Origin: Hippopus hippopus
Taxonomy: Eukaryota; Mollusca; Bivalvia; Cardiida; Cardiidae
Reading direction: 5' to 3'
Assembly (NCBI GenBank): GCA_946811185.2
Contig: OX328103.1
Span: forward strand, 3,662,132 to 3,726,131
DNA: 64,000 nucleotides
The position numbers and the translations under genes were made by a program. Below are positions 19,883 to 29,671 of the stretch, one piece after another. Position 1 is the first letter of the stretch. Each line of letters opens with the position of its first letter. The notes beneath the pieces were generated by a model that did not search any database, had not been told where the DNA came from, and was given only the letters and a program-made list of their open reading frames with translations.

Positions 19883-20079
19883 ATGGACAGACTAGGATGG
19901 AGACAGAGCTGATGGTATCATGCACAATAGCTGGCTATTGTAGCCAGTATTGTACAGTAGATTGTATAACCCATTAAAACTTTAAGAATACTTTAAGAAG
20001 GGTGTTGGACGTTCTAAAAACGAGTTTGGTGTAATAGGTTGGGGGGCATTCCAATGAAGCGCTAAGATAACCATATAGA

Positions 20080-20170
20080 CTGAATATTAAAATCAAATTG
20101 CACAGAACATACAGTTGCACAGAACTTGCAGTTTGATATTTGATCTTACTACTGATCTAATATTTTGTGA
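20080..20170 (+). repeat. F2 hairpin fragment
   Basis: GCACAGAACATACAG, GCACAGAACTTGCAG and TTTGATATTTGATCTTAC: an F2 hairpin with a duplicated loop. Confidence 0.45.
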
Positions 20171-20485
20171 ATTGTTATTGCAAAAGCAGCTTTCAACTTT
20201 TAGTATGTACACTGTCCCAATATTTTTGTGACATTATGATGGATAAACTGTGAAGTAAAATATATGGGCCTATCTATCCTGACTGAAATCATCCATTTTC
20301 AGATATTTATTTGCTGTAAAGATAATGTCAAATCCATCATTGTATCACAAAAAATATGTCATCTGACCTTTTTCCTAACAGCCATCATTGTTGATATTAC
20401 ATAAGGCTAAATGTGATAAAAATATCTAGTAAACTTACTGTATGGCAGAAAAAAAGCCCAAAGAGGGGTCTTCTTCAGGGTCTCC

Positions 20486-20605
20486 AACTCTTCACCACAC
20501 AATCCTGGCTTTTAATGACTTTAGGAAAGAAGGAGAACATGGTGGAAAATGGAGAATATGCTGGTGACCAGCATTTTTACTTGTGCGCACAATGTTTCCT
20601 TCCCT
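20486..20605 (-). mobile_element. F1 copy truncated after the hairpin
   Basis: B end CTCTTCACCACACAATCC, hairpin GAGAATATGCTGGTGACC, then cut at TTAA 20606-20609. Confidence 0.65.
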
Positions 20606-20609
20606 TTAA

Positions 20610-20925
20610 CCCTATACCACGCAATCCCAAATTTTAATGACCCTGAAGAAGACTGCTGTTGAAAATATTGTGGGAAAAGGAGAAAAATCTGGAAACCAGC
20701 ATTTTCTCCTTTTCCCACAATGTTATCTTCTCTATCAAATACAGAAAATATCTTTTGAGCTACATTGGATTGTTGTTCGCAAATGCTTTCACTTTGGTGA
20801 GTCCAAAATTTTGTCGTTTGCTAAAGAGTTAAAAAACGATTGTTACCATTTTGAGCTACATTTTTTTGTTGTCTGCAAATGGTTTGGATTTGGAGGAGTC
20901 CAAATTTTTATCGTTTGGTAAGGAG
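20610..20925 (-). mobile_element. F1 full copy plus extra A half
   Basis: 20610-20828 is a full copy between TTAAs (left arm GAGAAAAATCTGGAAACC). From TTAA 20829-20832, 20833-20925 repeats only an A half (TTGTTGTCTGCAAATGG, ATCGTTTGGTAAGGAG). Confidence 0.8.
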
Positions 20926-20957
20926 TTAAAAGGGGGATTATTTTTTTAAAGGTTTAA

Positions 20958-21177
20958 CCCATTACCACACAATCCCTACTTTTGACGACCCTGAGAAGAA
21001 GCCTATAGAAAACATTGTGGGAAAAGGAGAAAATGCTGGTAACCAGCATTTTCTCCTTTTCCCACAATGTTTTCTACGTTTCACAAAACAAATTTCAAAT
21101 TTTCAGTCACTTTTATTTTGTCATCTGCAAATGCTTTCGATTTGGACAAACCTAAAATTTTGTTGTTTGGTAATGAG
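20958..21177 (-). mobile_element. F1 full length
   Basis: 220 bp between TTAA 20954-20957 and 21178-21181; perfect arms, GGTAACC centre. Confidence 0.9.
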
Positions 21178-21181
21178 TTAA

Positions 21182-21402
21182 CTGATTTTGAAACTACAAA
21201 ATTCTAGACTGGTCCAAATTGAAAGCATTTGCAGACGACATAATAAATGTGGCTGAAATAGTGCGATTTGTCTGTGAAAGGTTAGAAAAACATTGTGGGA
21301 AAAGGAGAAAATGCTGGTTGCCAGCATTTTCTCCTTTTCCCATGTTTTCAGAAGGATTGCTTCCTCAGGGTTGTTAAAACTTGGGATTATGTTGTAAAGG
21401 GC
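21182..21402 (+). mobile_element. F1 copy
   Basis: Shares TTAA 21178-21181. A end altered (CTGATTTTGAAACTACAAAA); right arm lost CACAATG (TTTCCCATGTTTTC). Confidence 0.78.
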
Positions 21403-21525
21403 AACAGGGATTGTTTACTTGCAATGGCGGAAAAAGGTGAAAGTTATTTAGTCTGTTGCTGCAAGGAAGTTAGTTTGAATAAATTGTTCTTGTTTGGGAA
21501 GAGGGAGTGCTTGCAAAAAAAAAAG

Positions 21526-21796
21526 AGCCATACTCTGGCAAAAGGGGGTTTAATGCATTTCCATGATGCATGATACCAAGCAGTTCATCACATAATTATG
21601 GATCCGCAAAATGCATTTTAGTCTAACAGTTGTCTGTATCTGAAGGTAAAATGGCCCTTTGATGTACAGAAAATTTACAAATATTTACAGGTAGCAAAAA
21701 GTTTCCACACATGTCAGCCTGCACAGACTGTCCATGCCGACATGGGTCAATACTTTTCACAGATGCATTAAGCTCCCTTTTCACAATGCATGACTT
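21526..21796 (+). mobile_element. F3 MITE (GAGCC-type ends)
   Basis: Starts GAGCCATACTCTGGCAAAAGG with TTTAATGCAT; contains CACATGTCAGCCTGCAC / CATGCCGACATG near its right end and ends TTAAGCTCCC...CATGACTT. Compared with the complete copy at 28738-28998 its parts are in a different order, so it may be rearranged. Confidence 0.6.
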
Positions 21797-22004
21797 TTCT
21801 TTCCAAGGGCAATTTTTGGGTGTATCTTTCCAAAGAATTGTTCAAAAGCATTGTTACAAAGTATGTGTACTCCTTAACAGTAGAAATAACTTAAAATTTT
21901 TCCATGAACATGAAGAAGGTGTTTTCATGACCTCAATAAAGACCTGGTAAGACATAAGGCTAGGACAAACTACAATCTTTTAGTATGTCATGAAAACTGC
22001 TTAA

Positions 22005-22219
22005 CACACAATCCTTAGTTTTAACTACCCTAAGTAAGAAGGCTTATCTGAAAACATTGCAGGAAAAGGAGGTAATGCTGGTAACCAGCATTTTCTCCTT
22101 TTCCCACAATGTTTTCTACTCCACTGGAAACAAATTTCAATTTTTGAGTGGCGTTTATTTTGTCGTCTGCAAGTGCTTTCAGTTTGGTCCAGTCTAAAAT
22201 TTTGTCGTATGGTAAAGAG
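22005..22219 (-). mobile_element. F1 tandem copy 1, B terminus shortened
   Basis: Between TTAA 22001-22004 and 22220-22223. Starts directly with CACACAATCC, lacking CCCTTTAC. Hairpin arm GGAGGTAATGC. A half like the 17365 subfamily. Confidence 0.82.
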
Positions 22220-22223
22220 TTAA

Positions 22224-22436
22224 CACACAATCCTTAGTTTTAACTACCCTAAGTAAGAAGGCTTATTTGAAAACATTGCAGGAAAAGGAGGTAATGCTGG
22301 TATCCAGCATTTCCTCCTTTTTCCTCAATGTTTTCTATGTATTAATAACAGAAGTCATCTTTTGAGCAACATTAATTTTGTCATCGGCAACAGTTTCCAG
22401 TTTGATCAAGTCTAAGATTTTGTCATGTAGTAATGA
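22224..22436 (-). mobile_element. F1 tandem copy 2, same shortened B terminus
   Basis: The first ~80 bp are almost identical to copy 1, but the A half differs strongly (TCATCGGCAACAGTTTCC). See findings. Confidence 0.8.
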
Positions 22437-22614
22437 GTGAAGCCCCTGTCAAAATTGCTTTGTGAGAGGACAAAATGAACGTAGCTCAAAGGATGATTTC
22501 TGTCTTTGATTTAGGAGAAATCATTGTCGCCACCAGCATTTTCTCCTTCCCCACATTGTTTTCAAAGGCCATCTTTTTCAGGGTCATTAAAACTTGGGAT
22601 TGTGTGATAAAACG
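22437..22614 (+). mobile_element. F1 copy, left end and left arm shortened
   Basis: GAGAGGACAAAATGAACG, hairpin reduced to GCCACCAGC, B end GATTGTGTGATAAAACG with TTAA. Confidence 0.65.
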
Positions 22615-22636
22615 TTAAATGTCCATGTATTCTTAT

Positions 22637-22857
22637 CTCTTTACCAAACGACAAAATTTTAGACTGGTCCAAATAGAAAGCATTTGTGGACGACAAAATT
22701 AATGTGAGTCAAAAATTGAAATTTGTTCTGGGAAGGGTGGAAAAACATTGTGGGAAAAGGAGAAAATGCTGGTTACCAGCATTTTCTCCTTTTCCCACAA
22801 TGTTTTCAAAAGGCTTCTTTCTTAGAGTCGTGAAAACCGGGATTGTTTGGTAAAGAG
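22637..22857 (+). mobile_element. F1 full length, GGGATTGTTTGG subfamily
   Basis: CTCTTTACCAAACGACAAAA start; near-perfect arms; TTAA 22858-22861. Left TTAA replaced by TTAT. Confidence 0.87.
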
Positions 22858-22950
22858 TTAAAACAAAAGCCATTTCTGCTATTATAAAACCATAAATCTA
22901 TGATGGACGATTGTATCTACTTTCTTTTTATGTTCATCGTTTTAGCTTAC

Positions 22951-23169
22951 CCTTTACCACACAATCCTGAGTTTCATGACCCTGAAGACGAAGCCTTTAG
23001 GAAACATTGTGGAAAAAGAAGATAATGCTAGTAACCAGCATTTCCTCCTCTTCCTGCAATGTTTTCTACTCTTTCTAAGACAAATTCTAATATTTGAGCC
23101 ACATTCATATTTATGTCTGCAAATGCTTTAAATTTGGACAAGTCTACAGTTCTCTTGTGTGGTAAAGAG
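22951..23169 (-). mobile_element. F1 copy
   Basis: CCCTTTACCACACAATCC after TTAC 22947-22950; arms GAAGATAATGC/GCATTTCCTCC diverged; ends GTGTGGTAAAGAG then TTAG. Confidence 0.8.
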
Positions 23170-23261
23170 TTAGGTGCTAGAAACAGAATGAAGACATTTC
23201 CTTGCTGGAGAAAAAGCCAATGAGTTAAAGTTTTAAAACCACTTGGCTAGAATATTTTACA

Positions 23262-23337
23262 AAATAGCAGACAGTATAGATCCAAGATCATACTGGACAT
23301 TCCTTACAGTCTGATCTGAATCCACATCATCAGTAAA
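23262..23337 (+). repeat. F2 fragment
   Basis: GCAGACAGTATAGATCCAAG and TTACAGTCTGATCTGAATCC hairpin remains, ending at TTAA 23338-23341. Confidence 0.5.
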
Positions 23338-23341
23338 TTAA

Positions 23342-23561
23342 CCCTTTACCAAACAATCCCTGGTTTTTACGACCCTGAGATAGAAGCCTTTTGAAAACAT
23401 TGTAGGAAAAGGAGAAAATGCTGGTAACCAGCATTTTCTCCTTTTCCCACAATGTTTTCTACCCTGCTTGAAACAAATTGCAATTTTTGAGTTACGTTTA
23501 TTTTGTCGTCTGCAAGTGCTTTCAATTTGGACCAGTCTAAAATTTGTCGTTTGGGAAAGGG
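23342..23561 (-). mobile_element. F1 full length, ACCAAACAATCCCTGG subfamily
   Basis: 220 bp between TTAA 23338-23341 and 23562-23565. Shares CTGCTTGAAACAAATTGC and AAGTGCTTTCAATTTGGACC with the 24998 and 44674 copies. Confidence 0.9.
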
Positions 23562-23565
23562 TTAA

Positions 23566-23727
23566 AGTAGCTGAAGTTGTTGTTGGCAGTGTCTCTATTT
23601 GTCACAGCAATGCGGACAGTGTAGATCAAGATCAGACTGCACAATTTTTTTGCACTCTGATCTTGATCTATACTGGCCACAAAGGCAACCAACTATATTC
23701 GTGAAAGGCGCTTTACATGTTAAGAGT
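23566..23727 (-). mobile_element. F2 copy, minus strand
   Basis: Abuts F1 through TTAA. GTGTAGATCAAGATCAGAC / GCACTCTGATCTTGATC hairpin and AAAGGCGCTTTACATG terminus. Confidence 0.68.
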
Positions 23728-23867
23728 TATTGTTGAATCTTTTGTTTCTGAGATGATAATAACCCACATCATTTACTATTATTGACGATAATAGGTCTTC
23801 TCCCACACTCTTTTGAACAATTTCCATAACAATTTTTGTCTCGATATAGAACCATAAGCCTTAACAT

Positions 23868-24060
23868 GTTGGGCAAGACTTGCATCACTTTTTCAGACAA
23901 TATGGATCAGGATCAGGCATCATGGAAGATGCAGCCTAATCTTTGATTTACAGTGTCTGGTATTTTGCATATTATTTGGCTATAGATTTATTGGGAATGC
24001 AATATATTGGGGTCTTTTTTTCTCCGCTGAAAATATCATTTAAATCTCTAATGCACTAAT
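23868..24060 (+). repeat. F2-like copy, diverged
   Basis: CAATATGGATCAGGATCAGG / GCAGCCTAATCTTTGATTTAC hairpin and TATTGGGGTCTTTTTT body. Ends unclear. Confidence 0.45.
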
Positions 24061-24103
24061 ATGGTTCAGGCTTATTATAGACGAGAGGTTGCCAAACCTT
24101 TAA

Positions 24104-24295
24104 CCCTTTCCCAAATGGTTGCAAGTTCCAACAACTTGAAGGAAAATGACTACAGGTAACCAGCAATTTCTCCATTTCCCACAATGTTTTCTACCACTTA
24201 AATCACTAATTCAAGCGTTTGAGGTACATTTAATTTGGCATCTGCAAATGTTTTCAGTTTGGACAAGCCTAACAGTTTGTTGTCTGGTATATAAA
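24104..24295 (-). mobile_element. F1 copy, left hairpin arm deleted
   Basis: TTAACCCTTTCCCAAATGG start; the arm is cut to GACTACAGGTAACC; A half GGCATCTGCAAATG. Confidence 0.6.
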
Positions 24296-24299
24296 AATA

Positions 24300-24507
24300 A
24301 ACTTTTTGTCAGATAAGAAGAACTTCTCTGGTTCATTTTGAGAGCATTTGCTGATGAAGATCAGGACTCAAAATTTAATGTCTTTGAAAGGGTAGTAAAC
24401 ATTATGTAAGAGCAGAAAATGCTGGTTGCAGGCTTTTCTCCTTTTCCAATAATGTTTCAAAAGCTGGATTCCAAGGATTGTTAAAACATGGGATTGTGTA
24501 GTAAGTG
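24300..24507 (+). mobile_element. F1 copy, diverged
   Basis: TTTGTCAGATAAGAAG, GAGAGCATTTGCTGATG, hairpin AGCAGAAAATGCTGGTTGC, B end ATGGGATTGTGTAGTAAG. Confidence 0.6.
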
Positions 24508-24772
24508 CAAACAGGGAGACAGTTTCAATTTTCTATCCAATATTTGATATCACTGGATATAATTAAAAGACATATCATACCTATAATTGATACCGTTAAC
24601 TTTGGATTCTTAGTAGATAAAAGGACAAAAAGAATTTTATAATTGCTGTTATTATTAACTTGAATAATGATACTGATTTTCTCTGGGGTAGTTATGAAAG
24701 TGCTGCGCCCATGATGGCCAACTTTTGAAAATACTTAATTGAAAGCATTGGAGCTAAGGCTTAGGGCCTTGG
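24508..24772. other. No recognisable gene
   Basis: AT-rich single-copy-looking spacer; no frame or repeat recognised. Confidence 0.4.
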
Positions 24773-24776
24773 TTAA

Positions 24777-24996
24777 CCCCATATCAGACAATCCTGAGTT
24801 TAACACTCTTGAGGAAGATGATTTTTGAAAACATTGTGGAAAAAGGAAAAAATGCTGGTAAACAGCTTTTTCTCTTTTTCCCACAATGTTTCCTATCCTA
24901 TCAAAGACAGAAATCACAATTAGAGCTACCTTTAATTTGTCGTTTGCAAATGCTTTCAATTTAGGCAAGTCTAAAATTTTATCTTTTGGTAAAGAG
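24777..24996 (-). mobile_element. F1 full length
   Basis: 220 bp after TTAA 24773-24776. Hairpin GGAAAAAATGCTGGTAAACAGC, slightly mismatched. Confidence 0.85.
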
Positions 24997-24997
24997 T

Positions 24998-25217
24998 TCT
25001 TTACCAAACAATCCCTGGTTTTTACGACCCTGAGATAGAAGCCTTTTGAAAACATTGTGGGAAAAGGAGAAAATGCTGGTTACCAGCATTTTCTCCTTTT
25101 CCTACAATGTTTTCTACCCTGCTGGAAACAAATTTCAATTTTTGAGTTACGCTTATTTTGTCGTCTGCAAGTGCTTTCAATTTGGACCAGTCTAAAATTT
25201 TGTCGTTTGGTAAAGAG
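24998..25217 (-). mobile_element. F1 full length, ACCAAACAATCCCTGG subfamily
   Basis: Joined to the previous copy with the TTAA trimmed (GAGTTCTTTACC). Centre is GGTTACC although the orientation is minus. TTAA 25218-25221. Confidence 0.88.
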
Positions 25218-25239
25218 TTAAGCCATTAATTGGTTCTAG

Positions 25240-25446
25240 ATGAAGATTCAAGTGCATCCCCTGCAAAACTCTCCCACATATCAACTTACACCGTTTATAA
25301 AAGACATCAAAATGGGTTGTCAGTTTGAAAAGGGGGTTGCATCAGGCCATTTATCACGACTTTTCGTACGGGATTATGTTACAGACAGAAAATGCAACAA
25401 TTTGAATTTTTATCTTGTGGGTGATAAAATCTATTGCATTTATTAA
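25240..25446 (+). CDS. Possible small ORF or exon (unrecognised, weak)
   Basis: A 68-codon frame in a repeat-free patch between two F1 copies: starts MKIQVHPLQNSPTYQ, continues with VASGHLSRLFVRDYV and ends YLVGDKIYCIY before TAA. The composition is mixed and unlike the K/F-rich peptides of the repeats. TTGGTTCTAG just before the ATG could act as a splice acceptor. No polyadenylation signal seen nearby. No homology recognised. Confidence 0.22.
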   Translation: MKIQVHPLQNSPTYQLTPFIKDIKMGCQFEKGVASGHLSRLFVRDYVTDRKCNNLNFYLVGDKIYCIY

Positions 25447-25525
25447 TAGCAAAATTAAAATTAAAAAGCTGAATGCATCTTTGGAAAAATGGAATACATT
25501 ATGAAGATAAAAAAATTAGTTTTAA

Positions 25526-25746
25526 CCCTTTACCATACAATCCTGAGATTTGATTACCTTGAGAAAGAGGTCTTTGGAAAACATGGTGGGAAAATAGAAA
25601 ATGCTGGTTACCAGCATTTTCTCCTTTTGCCCACAATGTTTTCTCCATTTTCATAAGCAAATTCCACCATTTGTGCCATGTTTAATCTGTAGTTTGCAAA
25701 TGCTTTCGATTTGGATGTGTCTAAAGTTTCATGGTGTGGGAAAGAA
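25526..25746 (-). mobile_element. F1 full length
   Basis: 221 bp between TTAA 25522-25525 and 25747-25750. Minus orientation with a GGTTACC centre. Confidence 0.87.
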
Positions 25747-25750
25747 TTAA

Positions 25751-26363
25751 AAGGGAATTTTCGGATTTTTTTTCATCAGGAAATTTCACAAGTGATTTAT
25801 CACTGAATTAAGGAAGGTGATAAAGGGCAAATCATAAGAAAAAAGAAACACAAATAGTTCAATATTAGTTTTTTTCATGAGCATTGGCGAGTTCTGATTG
25901 GCTGAAAAATTTTTTTCATAGCTCCATGAAAAAAAAAAATTCAGCAGTGCAGGAACTACTTTTGCAGTTAATGTAAACATAATGTTTTTCTTTCTGATTT
26001 TATATCCAGTCCGAATTTCAAATTGCTAGCTAATTTTATTTTCTCTGAATATTGAAAAAATATCCAACAGTAAATTTAAAGAGAGCTTAAAACTTCGTCA
26101 CCTTGCTTGGTTCTAACAATCTTTATTTTCAACTTAATTCTAGCGTATTGAACTTCTAATAATAAATCTACTAATTTGCAAATGTTCAATACTATAATGA
26201 TGTCATGAATTACATCATCTTTATGTCATAAACGAGCAGTTTTGCCGCGCTATGAAATATGAATGAAATGGGCATTAAATAAATACGCAATGTTGGATTT
26301 ACAAAAAAAAAGCAGTTAGTATTATTTAAGTGCATATTTGTTGTCTGTGATATTGAATTATAA
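25751..26363. other. AT-rich stretch with small inverted repeats
   Basis: No gene recognised. TTTTTTCATGAGCATTGG and AGCTCCATGAAAAAAAA (25866-25936) form a weak foldback. The motif AAAAAATTCAGCAGTGC...GTTAATGTAAAC recurs beyond the palindrome at about 26525-26552, so 25866-26552 may be one older element. Confidence 0.4.
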
Positions 26364-26513
26364 GGAATGAAGAGAATTTTTTTGTTTTCATGGAGGTATG
26401 AAAAAAAAAAACTAATCACACTTTTGTATGAAACCGCTTTGCGGTTTCATACAGTGTGATTAGGTTTTTTTTTTTCATACTTCCATGAAAACAAAAAATG
26501 TTCTCTTCATTCC
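26364..26513. repeat. 150-bp near-perfect palindrome
   Basis: Left arm GGAATGAAGAGAATTTTTTT...TTTTCATGGAGGTATG and right arm CATACTTCCATGAAAAC...TTCTCTTCATTCC pair over about 73 bp, with AAACCGCTTTGCGGTTT at the centre. Not F1, F2 or F4. Confidence 0.85.
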
Positions 26514-26639
26514 ATAAATGTAAGAAAAAAAAAATTCAGTGGTAATGTAAACTCTTAAGATATTTTTTTGAATTCTTGCTAGAGTTTCGCAAAAACTTGT
26601 GGGAATAATACTTTATCAATAGCACACGTCGATTGTAAA

Positions 26640-26965
26640 GAATCTTATTGTACAGTGTTGTCAAAATAAGCTGATTGGCGATCTAAATCATCGCGTTTGG
26701 ATCAGTTAGTTTTGCCGTCGATGTGAGTTTTTTTTTTTTTTCGACCGCCTGGTTTGTTCATATCAACGCAGTAACTTTTGGTCACTCGCCACAATTCGGC
26801 CGATTCTGTACCTACATCTAACTTGATCACCATATCACCCAAATGAACGTTTGGTGCGTCAACACCGACTACTTTTCATTACGGAAATATTGATTGGATA
26901 GCAGTTTTTTGTTAACCAATCAGCTTTCTAAGTGTTACATGACGCTCCTGGCTCTCAACCCAAGA
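26640..26965 (+). promoter_or_regulatory. CCAAT-rich, promoter-like segment (inferred)
   Basis: Repeat-poor and richer in CpG than its surroundings. Contains three CCAAT-box forms (CTGATTGGCG about 26671, TGATTGGAT about 26892, AACCAATCAGC about 26914), a CRE-like ATGACGCTC, and AAGATGGCCG over the first ATG at 26965, which matches a YY1-type start-site motif. No TATA box evident. Promoter activity is inferred only. Confidence 0.25.
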
Positions 26966-27042
26966 TGGCCGAAAAAAAAGCTTTCAAACAAAGCCGATGA
27001 ATTTGCTGAATTTCAGCTTTACAGTGGATTGTTATGACTCAA
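26965..27042 (+). CDS. Possible first exon (weak)
   Basis: ATG 26965 opens only 11 codons (MAEKKAFKQSR, stop). A second ATG at 26997 gives MNLLNFSFTVDCYDS up to a splice donor AA|GTATGT at 27043. Joined in phase to a possible second exon at 27699 it would give a product of about 51 residues. Everything here rests on frame and splice motifs; chance is the main alternative. Confidence 0.15.
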
Positions 27043-27076
27043 GTATGTTGTCAGAAATTTAAAGGTTGCTTAATTT

Positions 27077-27685
27077 TTAGCTCCACTGGCCGAAGGCCAG
27101 CGAGCTATTGTCATGGCATTGTGTCCGTCGTGCGTGCGTGCGTTCGTCCGTGCGTGCATGCGTCCGTAAACTTTTTCTTTAAAAAACTTCTCCTCAGAAA
27201 CTATTGACTGGATTTTTACCAAATTTCACAGGAATGTTCCTTTGGTGGTCCTCTTTCAAATTCCTTCAAATAATTGTGTTCCATGAAGAATTCTGGTTGC
27301 CATGGCAACCAAAGTAAAAAACCTTTAAAAATCTTCTCCTCCCAAACCGCTATTTGGATAGCATTATTATTTTGCAGGAATGTTCCTTAGATACAGGTTT
27401 ACAGAATTCCTTAAAAAAAAAAAGATCTGTCAAAAAACATGGCTTTTATGGGAGACTCATTTTCCTTTTATGGTATAAAGTAAAATCTTTGAAAAATTTT
27501 TTCTCTAAAACTATTCATTGGATTTCATTGTTGTTTTGCAGGTAAGTTCCTATGGTGGTTGTCTACCAAATTGTTTCTTCAGTGAGCTAAAATGCAGGAT
27601 TGAATGATAATTGTTAAAAACTTCCTTTCGCCATTATAGAAATATCAGGCCTGTGGAGCGATACAGGCGCTCAAGCGCCTCTAGT
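27077..27685 (+). mobile_element. HINE/pearl-like element, complete
   Basis: Starts AGCTCCACTGGCCGAAGGCC, then CATTGTGTCCGTCGTGCG and a CGTGCGTCCG tract. About 400 bp of unique body contain GGTTGCCATGGCAACC. It ends GGCCTGTGGAGCGATAC, the hairpin AGGCGCTCAAGCGCCT and CTAGTT. Subterminal inverted repeat GCTCCACTGGCC/GGCCTGTGGAGC. Inserted in a T-run. Nearly identical to 61722-62352, implying recent activity. Encodes no protein of its own. Confidence 0.8.
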
Positions 27686-27698
27686 TTCAAAATGCAAG

Positions 27699-27808
27699 AT
27701 GCAAAAACAAATAGGAATAAATTGCACAAATATACAACTCATTCCAAGGCATATAATGGCATCGATACATTTCGTATCCAGTTAGATCTTGGTGGCAGTA
27801 AAGCTTGA
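27699..27808 (+). CDS. Possible last exon (weak)
   Basis: After AG at 27698 the frame reads AKTNRNKLHKYTTHSKAYNG then IDTFRIQLDLGGSKA and TGA at 27806-27808. An AATAAA signal lies at 28220-28225, so 27809-28235 could be a 3' untranslated region. The acceptor lacks a good pyrimidine tract because a HINE ends 14 bp upstream. No family recognised. Confidence 0.2.
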
Positions 27809-28737
27809 CCAAGTACATGTTTATTTTGTAACCTCAAGAGTGATTCCTATTTATTCTTTTCTATACATACAACATAAGCATGAGAATATGAATGTATAAC
27901 AACAAAAAGAGCAAATATAATGTATTTTGGCAAAGACTGAGAAAGAAGAATGAAGGGATTTGCATGCAAAGAGATGGCTTCCAAGGTGTTTAGAATTGCT
28001 GCAACCAGGGCGTTGCCTTTGACCTCCAGCCTGATCTGTTAGAATTCAGTTTTGATCTGTTATTTAAAAACATTTTGACAACCCTGATTCTATGATGATG
28101 GCATATCTAATGTAATAAAGATAGACAATGTTACCTATTGCAAAATGACCACCCTGTTCTGTATACACCCAAAATGCATGTTTTACTGAATGTAAATTTG
28201 AGTTTTTCTAAACGATTTCAATAAAAAAAAATATATCTAGTTGTTGTTCTTATCATTGCTGTACAAGAAATTTTGATTTATGACATAAAAACTGTAGCCC
28301 CCTGTAACTCATTTCTTCCTGCGGAAGACTTTTTTTTGCAGATTTGTGTAGCGAATTCGTGTAATGTGATTGAAACGGCTGGAACCAAGTACATCAAGCG
28401 TAATGACGCATGCATGCTCACTTTCAGTTTTGAATAGCTGGTCTGTACTATGTTATCGGTTTGACCTGAACCAAATACTGTCATACACACTTGAGCTATG
28501 CTCATTCTGCTTTCAATTTTAGCTAGTACACCCCAACCTCGCATTTGTCACTACTGCATTTAAAGTTCTACAAGTATACATACAGTCCTAAATCTTATGC
28601 CGGCAGAAAACCGTGTTGACCAGATAGATGGATCAAATCGCTTCTCCTTCATAAGTAATGAAAATAAGTTAATGCGTGCCAAGAACAACTCTGAGTTTCC
28701 AAACTGCCCTTGCTTGCTTTACTAACAAAGTACATAT
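27809..28737. other. Repeat-poor stretch, no firm gene
   Basis: Contains the AATAAA at 28220-28225. An 88-codon minus-strand frame at 28278-28544 shows no recognisable domain. Otherwise unique-looking. Confidence 0.4.
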
Positions 28738-28998
28738 GAGCCATGCTCTGTAAAAGGGGGGCTTAATGCATCTGCGAAAAGTATCGACCCAGGTCAGCCT
28801 GCGCAGTTCATGCAGGCTGACCTGGGCCGAAACTTTTCACTATTGGTCAATTTTCTATGTAGCAAAGGACCAGTCTACCTCATGATTCTGTTGGTTGTTA
28901 TACCAAATGGATTTTACAGAGCCATGATCATGTGATGACTGGCTTGGTATCCTGCATCACGGAGATGCATTAAGCCCCCTTTTGTCAGAGCATGGCTC
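28738..28998 (+). mobile_element. F3 MITE, complete
   Basis: 261 bp with perfect 13-bp terminal inverted repeats GAGCCATGCTCTG/CAGAGCATGGCTC. Subterminal TTAATGCAT.TGCG / GAGATGCATTAAGCCCCC, and an inner hairpin CCCAGGTCAGCCTGCGCAG / CATGCAGGCTGACCTGGG. Target duplication unclear; flanking GTACATAT/ATATATGTAC may belong to the ends. Non-autonomous hAT- or other DNA-transposon derivative; superfamily not determined. Confidence 0.8.
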
Positions 28999-29040
28999 AA
29001 ATATATGTACATGCATTACATGTACCTTATCTTAGCTTAA

Positions 29041-29219
29041 TACTGTTCCAAAGAACATAGTAAATGTGGCACAAGTAATAGGATTTGTCTGTCAAAGGTA
29101 AGAAAACATTGTGGGAAAAGAAGAAAATGCTGGTTACCAGCATTTTCTCCTTTTCCCACAATGTTTTCAAAAGCTTTCTTCCTCAGGGTGGTTAAAACTT
29201 GGAATTGTGTGGTAAAGGG
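29041..29219 (+). mobile_element. F1 copy, A half shortened
   Basis: Between TTAA 29037-29040 and 29220-29223. Both are followed by TACTGTTCCA, so the start of a next, truncated copy probably follows on the right. Hairpin well kept (GAAGAAAATG on the left). Confidence 0.78.
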
Positions 29220-29271
29220 TTAATACTGTTCCACAAATCCGCTTCTCAGGACTTCAAGTCCTTTGATTTGT

Positions 29272-29575
29272 GCTGGGCTGAGTTGGTAATGCAAAGGGCT
29301 TAGAAATTTAAAATCAAAGGGGTTTGGTACTTTGCTTCCTAGCTTGGCCAATTTCTTTCAGAGGTTTGATTGTTGTGATTGCAACAGGATTTACCTCTTT
29401 GTCACTGCTGCATATTGTTTGGACAGTATTAATGTGGGAAAGCAGCCAGTGCCATTGAGGGAATGTCATGCGAACGACTGGTTAAAAAAACTAAAAGAAA
29501 GCAGGGATAGTTACACTGGCCCCTGATATATATCTTGAATAATTTGGAAACAGCACTTAACATCAACCATGCTGT
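29272..29575 (+). mobile_element. SINE-1, diverged
   Basis: GGGCTGAGTTGGTAATGC head, TGGCCAATTTCTTTCAGAGG, GTGGGAAAGCAGCCAGTG and the ATCTTGAATAATTTGG tail match 6227-6539. B box decayed. Confidence 0.65.
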
Positions 29576-29671
29576 TCATTATTTTTGTTCAAAGAAGAAG
29601 TCGCAGTTACAATGAATTTCTCATAGTACCAAAAAAAAAATTCATTTTCTTTTTTTGGATGAATCTATTAA

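Noticed and set aside
28278..28544. 88-codon minus-strand frame
   Set aside because: No recognisable domain, start context or splice signals; length is within chance for a repeat-poor stretch.
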